From Aristolochia californica (Eukaryota > Streptophyta > Magnoliopsida > Piperales > Aristolochiaceae): a stretch of 64,000 nt of DNA. The stretch spans positions 18,725,276-18,789,275 of the forward strand of contig JARWKL010000006.1 in the NCBI GenBank assembly GCA_029961685.1. The letters are read 5' to 3'. How positions within the stretch are numbered: the stretch's first letter is position 1; the number at the start of each line of letters is the position of its first letter. Below are positions 60,380 through 64,000 of the stretch, piece after piece. A program made the position numbers and the translations under genes. The notes under the pieces are model-generated. The model did not search any database and had not been told where the DNA came from. It saw only the letters and a program-made list of their open reading frames with translations.

Positions 60380-60410
60380 AGATCACAACAAAATGAACGC
60401 CAAAGTTTTG
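60380..60410 (+). repeat. Truncated B monomer (about 115-bp deletion)
   Basis: At about 60,395 CACAACAAAATGAA joins CGCCAAAGTTTTG, removing the TTTTAGAGTTTATGTATGC to ATTATTTCACGC portion. AAAATGAA occurs at both edges in normal units, so an 8-bp direct repeat probably guided the deletion. Confidence 0.85.
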
Positions 60411-61452
60411 TTATCCATGTTTGGGAAATTCCACTAGTACAACCCCTAAAAGCTTGGTGAAATTTTATATGAAAGAGATTTCTAATTGATCCTAACTTGT
60501 TTTAAATGGGGATATGCATGCCTGAAACATGTTGAAGACACAAATGACCAAATGATCCGAAAATTTTGAGTAGAAAAAATTAAATTCTCAAGTTAATGTG
60601 CGGTGGGATATTTACCTGAGCCAATCAACCCACTTTTTGCCTATTTTACAAAAACCGGTCCTAATAATCCTAGATCATCGAAAATGTTTTGATCGATTAA
60701 TGATGTGTAATAGCTATAATTTTTGTTAGAAATGACTTATGGTTTGGGAGTCAACATTAAGTTAAAAATGCCTCGCCCCCCTTTTTTTGATGATTGCAAA
60801 ACCAAATATATAAAAAATGAGAAGAGTTTTTTATCCATAAAAATCACATATACTTTTTGGAATTATCACTCCCTGCATTTGGGCATTTCCATTTTGGATG
60901 TTCAATTTTTATCAAATCCAAACTTGAGTTTTCACTCTTCCATTTTTCTCGTAAACAAAAAGATAAGGCAAAATGATCACAACAAAATGAAAATTTGAGA
61001 GTTTATGTATGCAAAAAATTGAAAACTATAATCAATCTAAGTGAAGAAAATTATTTCACACACTAAAAATGAACACCAAAGTTTTGCTATCCATGTTTGG
61101 GAAATTCCACTAGTACAACCCCTAAAAGCATGGCGGAATTTTAAAAGAAAGAGATTTCTTATTCATCCTAAAATGTTTTAAATTTGGATATGCATGCCTC
61201 TAACCTGTTGAAGATGCAAATGACCAAATGATCCAAAAATTTCAAGGAGTAGAAAAAATTAAATTCTCTAGTTAATGAGCAGTGGGATATTTACCAGAGC
61301 CAAACAACCAACTTTTTGCCTATTTTACAAAAGGCAGACCTAAAAATCCTAGATCATCGTAAATGTTTTGGTCGATTAATGATGTGTAATGACTATAATT
61401 TTTTTTAGAAATGACTTATGGCTTGAGAGTCAACACCGAGTTAAAAATGCTT

Positions 61453-61475
61453 CCCCCCCCCCCCACCCCCCACCC
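61453..61475 (+). repeat. Expanded interrupted poly-C run in B monomer
   Basis: C-tract of about 23 bp broken by two As, followed by TTCTTTTTCGATGATTGC. Confidence 0.88.
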
Positions 61476-61866
61476 TTCTTTTTCGATGATTGCAAAACCA
61501 AATATATAAAAAACTAAAAGAGTTTACAATCCTTAAAAATCACATATTGTTTTTGCAATTATCTCTCTCAGCATTTGTGCATTTTTTTTTGGATGTTCAA
61601 TTTTCTTTCTGATCAAAAATTGAGTTTTCACTCTCCTATTTTTCTCGTAAAACAAAAAGATAAGGAAAATAGATCACAACAAAATGAAAAATTTAGAGTT
61701 TATGTATGCAAAAAATTTAAAAATATAATTAATGTTGGTGAAGAAAATTATTTCACGCACTAAAAATCAACACCAAAGTTTTGTTATCCATGTTTGTGAA
61801 ATTCTACTAGTACGACCCGTAAAAGCTTGGTGGAATTTTATAAAAAAGAGATTTCTAATTGATCCT

Positions 61867-61906
61867 AACATGTTTTAAATGCGGATATGCATGCCTGAAA
61901 CATGTT
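61867..61906. repeat. Conserved dyad in B monomers, representative copy
   Basis: AACATGTTT at 61,867-61,875 and AAACATGTT at 61,898-61,906 flank a 22-bp spacer that again contains ATGCATGC. The spacer is 3 bp shorter than in subfamily A because B has GTGGATATGC where A has GTGGTGGATATGC. The arms are unchanged between the subfamilies although the rest of the monomer has diverged. Confidence 0.85.
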
Positions 61907-62816
61907 GAAGATGCAAATGACCTAATGATCCAAAAATTTCATTGAGTAGAGAAAATTAAATTGTCAAGTTAACATGCGGTGGGATATTTACAAGAGACAA
62001 ACTACCCACTTTTTGCCTATTATACAAAAAGCGGACCATACAATCATAGATCATCATAATTTTTTTGATCGAGTAATGATGTGTAACAGCTATAAAATTT
62101 CTTAGAAATGAGTTATGGTTAGAGAGTCAACACTCAGTTCAAAATGCCTCGGCCCTGCCTTTTTCGATGATTGAAAAACCTAATATTTAATAAACTAAAA
62201 GAGTTTAAAATCCTACAATATCACACATACTTTTTGGAATTATCTCTCTTGGCATTTGTGCATTTCCATTTTGGATGTTCCAATTTTTTCAAATCCAAAC
62301 TTGAGTTTTCACTCTCCCATTTTTCTCCTAAACAAAAATATTTGGCAAATAGATCACAACAAAATGAAAATATAGAAGTTTATGTATGCAAAAAATTGAA
62401 AACTATAACAAATGTAAGTGAATAAAATTATTTAACGCTCTAAAAATGAACACCAAAGTTATGTTATCCATGTTTGGGAAATTCCACTGGCACAACCCCT
62501 AAAAGCTTGGTGGAATTTTATTAGAAAGAGATTTCTAAATGATCCTAACATGTTTTAAATGTGGATATGCAGGCCTGAAACATGTTGAAGATGCAAATGA
62601 TGATCCGAAAATTTGAGTAGAAAAAATTAAATTCTCAAGTTAATGTGCGGTGGGATATTTACCAGAGCCAAACATCCAACTTTTTGCCTATTTTATAAAA
62701 ACTGGACCACAATCCTAGATGAGTACATATTTTGATCGATTAATGATGTGTAACGGGTATAATTTTTTTTAGAAATGACTTATGGTTTGGGAGTCAACAC
62801 TCAGTTAAAAATGTCT

Positions 62817-62836
62817 CCCCCCCCCCCCCCCCCCCC
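62817..62836 (+). repeat. Expanded poly-C run (20 C) in B monomer
   Basis: Twenty uninterrupted Cs between AAAAATGTCT and TTTTTCCTATGATTGC. Confidence 0.94.
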
Positions 62837-63189
62837 TTTTTCCTATGATTGCAAAACCTAATATATAAAAAAATAAAAGAGAATACAATCCTTAAAAATC
62901 ACATATTCTTTTTGTAATTATCTCTCTCAGTATTTGTGCATTTCTACTTTGGAATTTATACTTTGTGTTTTCACTCTCCTTTTTTTCTCGTAAAACAAAA
63001 AGATAAGGCAAATAGATCACAATAAAATGAAAATTTTAGAGTTTATGTATGTAAAAAATTGAAAACTTCAATTAATGTATGTGAAAAAAATTATTTCACG
63101 CACTAATAATGAACACCAAAGTTTTGTTATCCTTGTTTGGGAACTTCCACTAGTACAAGAACCCCTATTAGCTTGGTGGAATTTTATAA

Positions 63190-63240
63190 GAAAGATTTCT
63201 AATTGATCCAAAATTTTCAAGGTGTAGAAAAAATTAAATT
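63190..63240 (+). repeat. Truncated B monomer lacking the dyad
   Basis: At about 63,206 TTCTAATTGATCC joins AAAATTTTCAAGG, dropping about 65 bp with both AACATGTT arms. GATCCAA at both edges of the missing piece is a probable deletion-guiding repeat. This is one of the few units without the dyad. Confidence 0.82.
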
Positions 63241-63727
63241 GTCAAGTTAACATGCGGAGGGATATTTTCGAGAGCCAAACAACCCACGTTTAGCCTATTT
63301 TACAAAAATTTGACCATAGAATCGTAGATCATAATAACTTTTTTGATCGAATAAAGATGTGGAACGGCTATAATTTTTTAGAAATGACTTATGGTTTGGG
63401 AGTCAACACTCAGTTAAAAATGCTTCGCCCCCTCCCTCCTTTTCCAATGATTGAAAAAAATTATATAAAAAACTAAAAGAGTTTAAAATCCTTAAAAAAG
63501 ACATATACATTTTGGAATTATCTCTCTCAGCATTTGAGCATTTCCATTTTGGATGTTCAATTTTTTTTCGATTCCAAATTTGAGTTTTCACTCTCCCATT
63601 TTTCTCATAAAACAAAAAGATAAGGAAAATAGATCACAACCAAATGAAAATTTTAGAGTTTATGTATGCAAAAATTTGAAAACTATAATAAATGTTACTG
63701 AAGAAAATTATTTCATGCACTAAAAAT

Positions 63728-63820
63728 GACCAAAATTTTGTCTTCCATGATTGGGAAATTCCACTATAACAAAAAGATTTCTGAACACCAAAGTTTTGTT
63801 ATTCATGTTACCGAAATTCT
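63728..63820 (+). repeat. Rearranged B monomer with a partial duplication
   Basis: AAAATTTTGTCTTCCATGATTGGG is followed within about 55 bp by a second GAACACCAAAGTTTTGTTATTCATG block, joined by CCACTATAACAAAAAGATTTCT. The GAACACC to TTCCAC part therefore occurs twice, once degraded. Confidence 0.75.
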
Positions 63821-64000
63821 ATTAGTACAACCCCTAAATGCTTGGTGGAATTTTATAAGAAAGGGATTTCTAATTGATCCTAACATGTTTTAAATGTGGA
63901 TATGCATGCCTGAAACATCTTGAAGATGCAAATGACCTAGTGATCCAAAAATTTCGAGTAGAAAAAATTAAATTCTCAAGTTAACATGCGGTAGGATACT

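Larger units (their letters stand above)
57500..63100 (+). repeat. Interspersed B variant with CTCGTAAAACAAAAAG (dimer-like order)
   Basis: The variant unit recurs at about 57,508, 58,915, 61,535 and 62,893, measured at CTTAAAAATCACATAT. Steps of about 1,407, 2,620 and 1,358 bp are close to two, four and two units once C-run length and local deletions are allowed for. Units between them carry the GAGCATTTCC variant. This suggests a two-monomer higher-order unit in subfamily B. Confidence 0.6.
51654..64000 (+). repeat. Satellite array, subfamily B (about 675-bp monomer), right part
   Basis: Same unit, orientation and landmarks as the left part, resuming mid-monomer at ATGCAAAACCAAATATATAAAA right of the viral insert and continuing to the end of the window. 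Two variant types are interspersed. One has ATTTGAGCATTTCC (about 53,514, 56,885, 58,238, 59,648, 60,287, 63,533). The other has ATTTCTATTTTGG or a degraded form with CTCGTAAAACAAAAAG (about 57,550, 58,965, 61,575, 62,935). C-runs in several copies are expanded. No gene is seen in this span. Confidence 0.96.

Overview
This window is almost entirely satellite DNA from a plant nuclear genome. About 61 kb is one AT-rich satellite family arranged head-to-tail in a single orientation, interrupted by a 2.7-kb fragment of an endogenous pararetrovirus (Caulimoviridae). I see no host gene, rRNA or tRNA. The plant assignment is an inference: endogenous caulimovirids are known from plant genomes, and long AT-rich arrays with monomers of several hundred bp are typical of plant heterochromatin. 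I cannot name the species.

Layout. (1) 1 to about 36,328: subfamily A, monomer about 470 bp, roughly 77 copies, with local higher-order structure: a three-monomer period of about 1,411 bp near 4-6.5 kb, a 1.15-kb block copied at an offset of about 2,723 bp (5.64-6.79 and 8.36-9.51 kb), and a two-monomer period of about 940 bp at 25.6-28.9, 30.6-32.0 and 34.1-36.0 kb. (2) About 36,329 to 48,967: subfamily B, monomer about 675 bp. It is the same backbone plus a segment of about 195 bp that carries a C-rich run, expanded in several copies to 19-35 consecutive Cs. (3) 48,968 to about 51,653: the pararetrovirus fragment, all genes on the minus strand. (4) About 51,654 to 64,000: more subfamily B, with a 100-N assembly gap at 52,169-52,268.

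The viral fragment, read on the minus strand, holds: an N-terminally cut 144-codon coiled-coil reading frame with a Pro-rich tail; three small frames of 55, 17 and 71 codons; a decayed coat-protein gene with a CCHC zinc knuckle and an acidic tail; a short spacer; and a 110-codon frame whose last dozen codons are satellite sequence. The first five frames are joined by overlapping stop/start codons (ATGA, TGATG, ATGA, ATGA), a layout that suggests translation of one polycistronic RNA by reinitiation or leaky scanning. The 55- and 71-codon frames resemble each other at their N-termini and may be a tandem duplication. The coat-protein gene is broken by one frameshift and two in-frame stops, so the copy is a relic. 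No movement protein, protease, reverse transcriptase or RNase H is present. The insert splits a single B monomer beside its C-run, so it arrived after the array existed.

The many short open frames in the satellite (60-100 codons) follow from stop-poor repeat sequence and are not annotated as genes.
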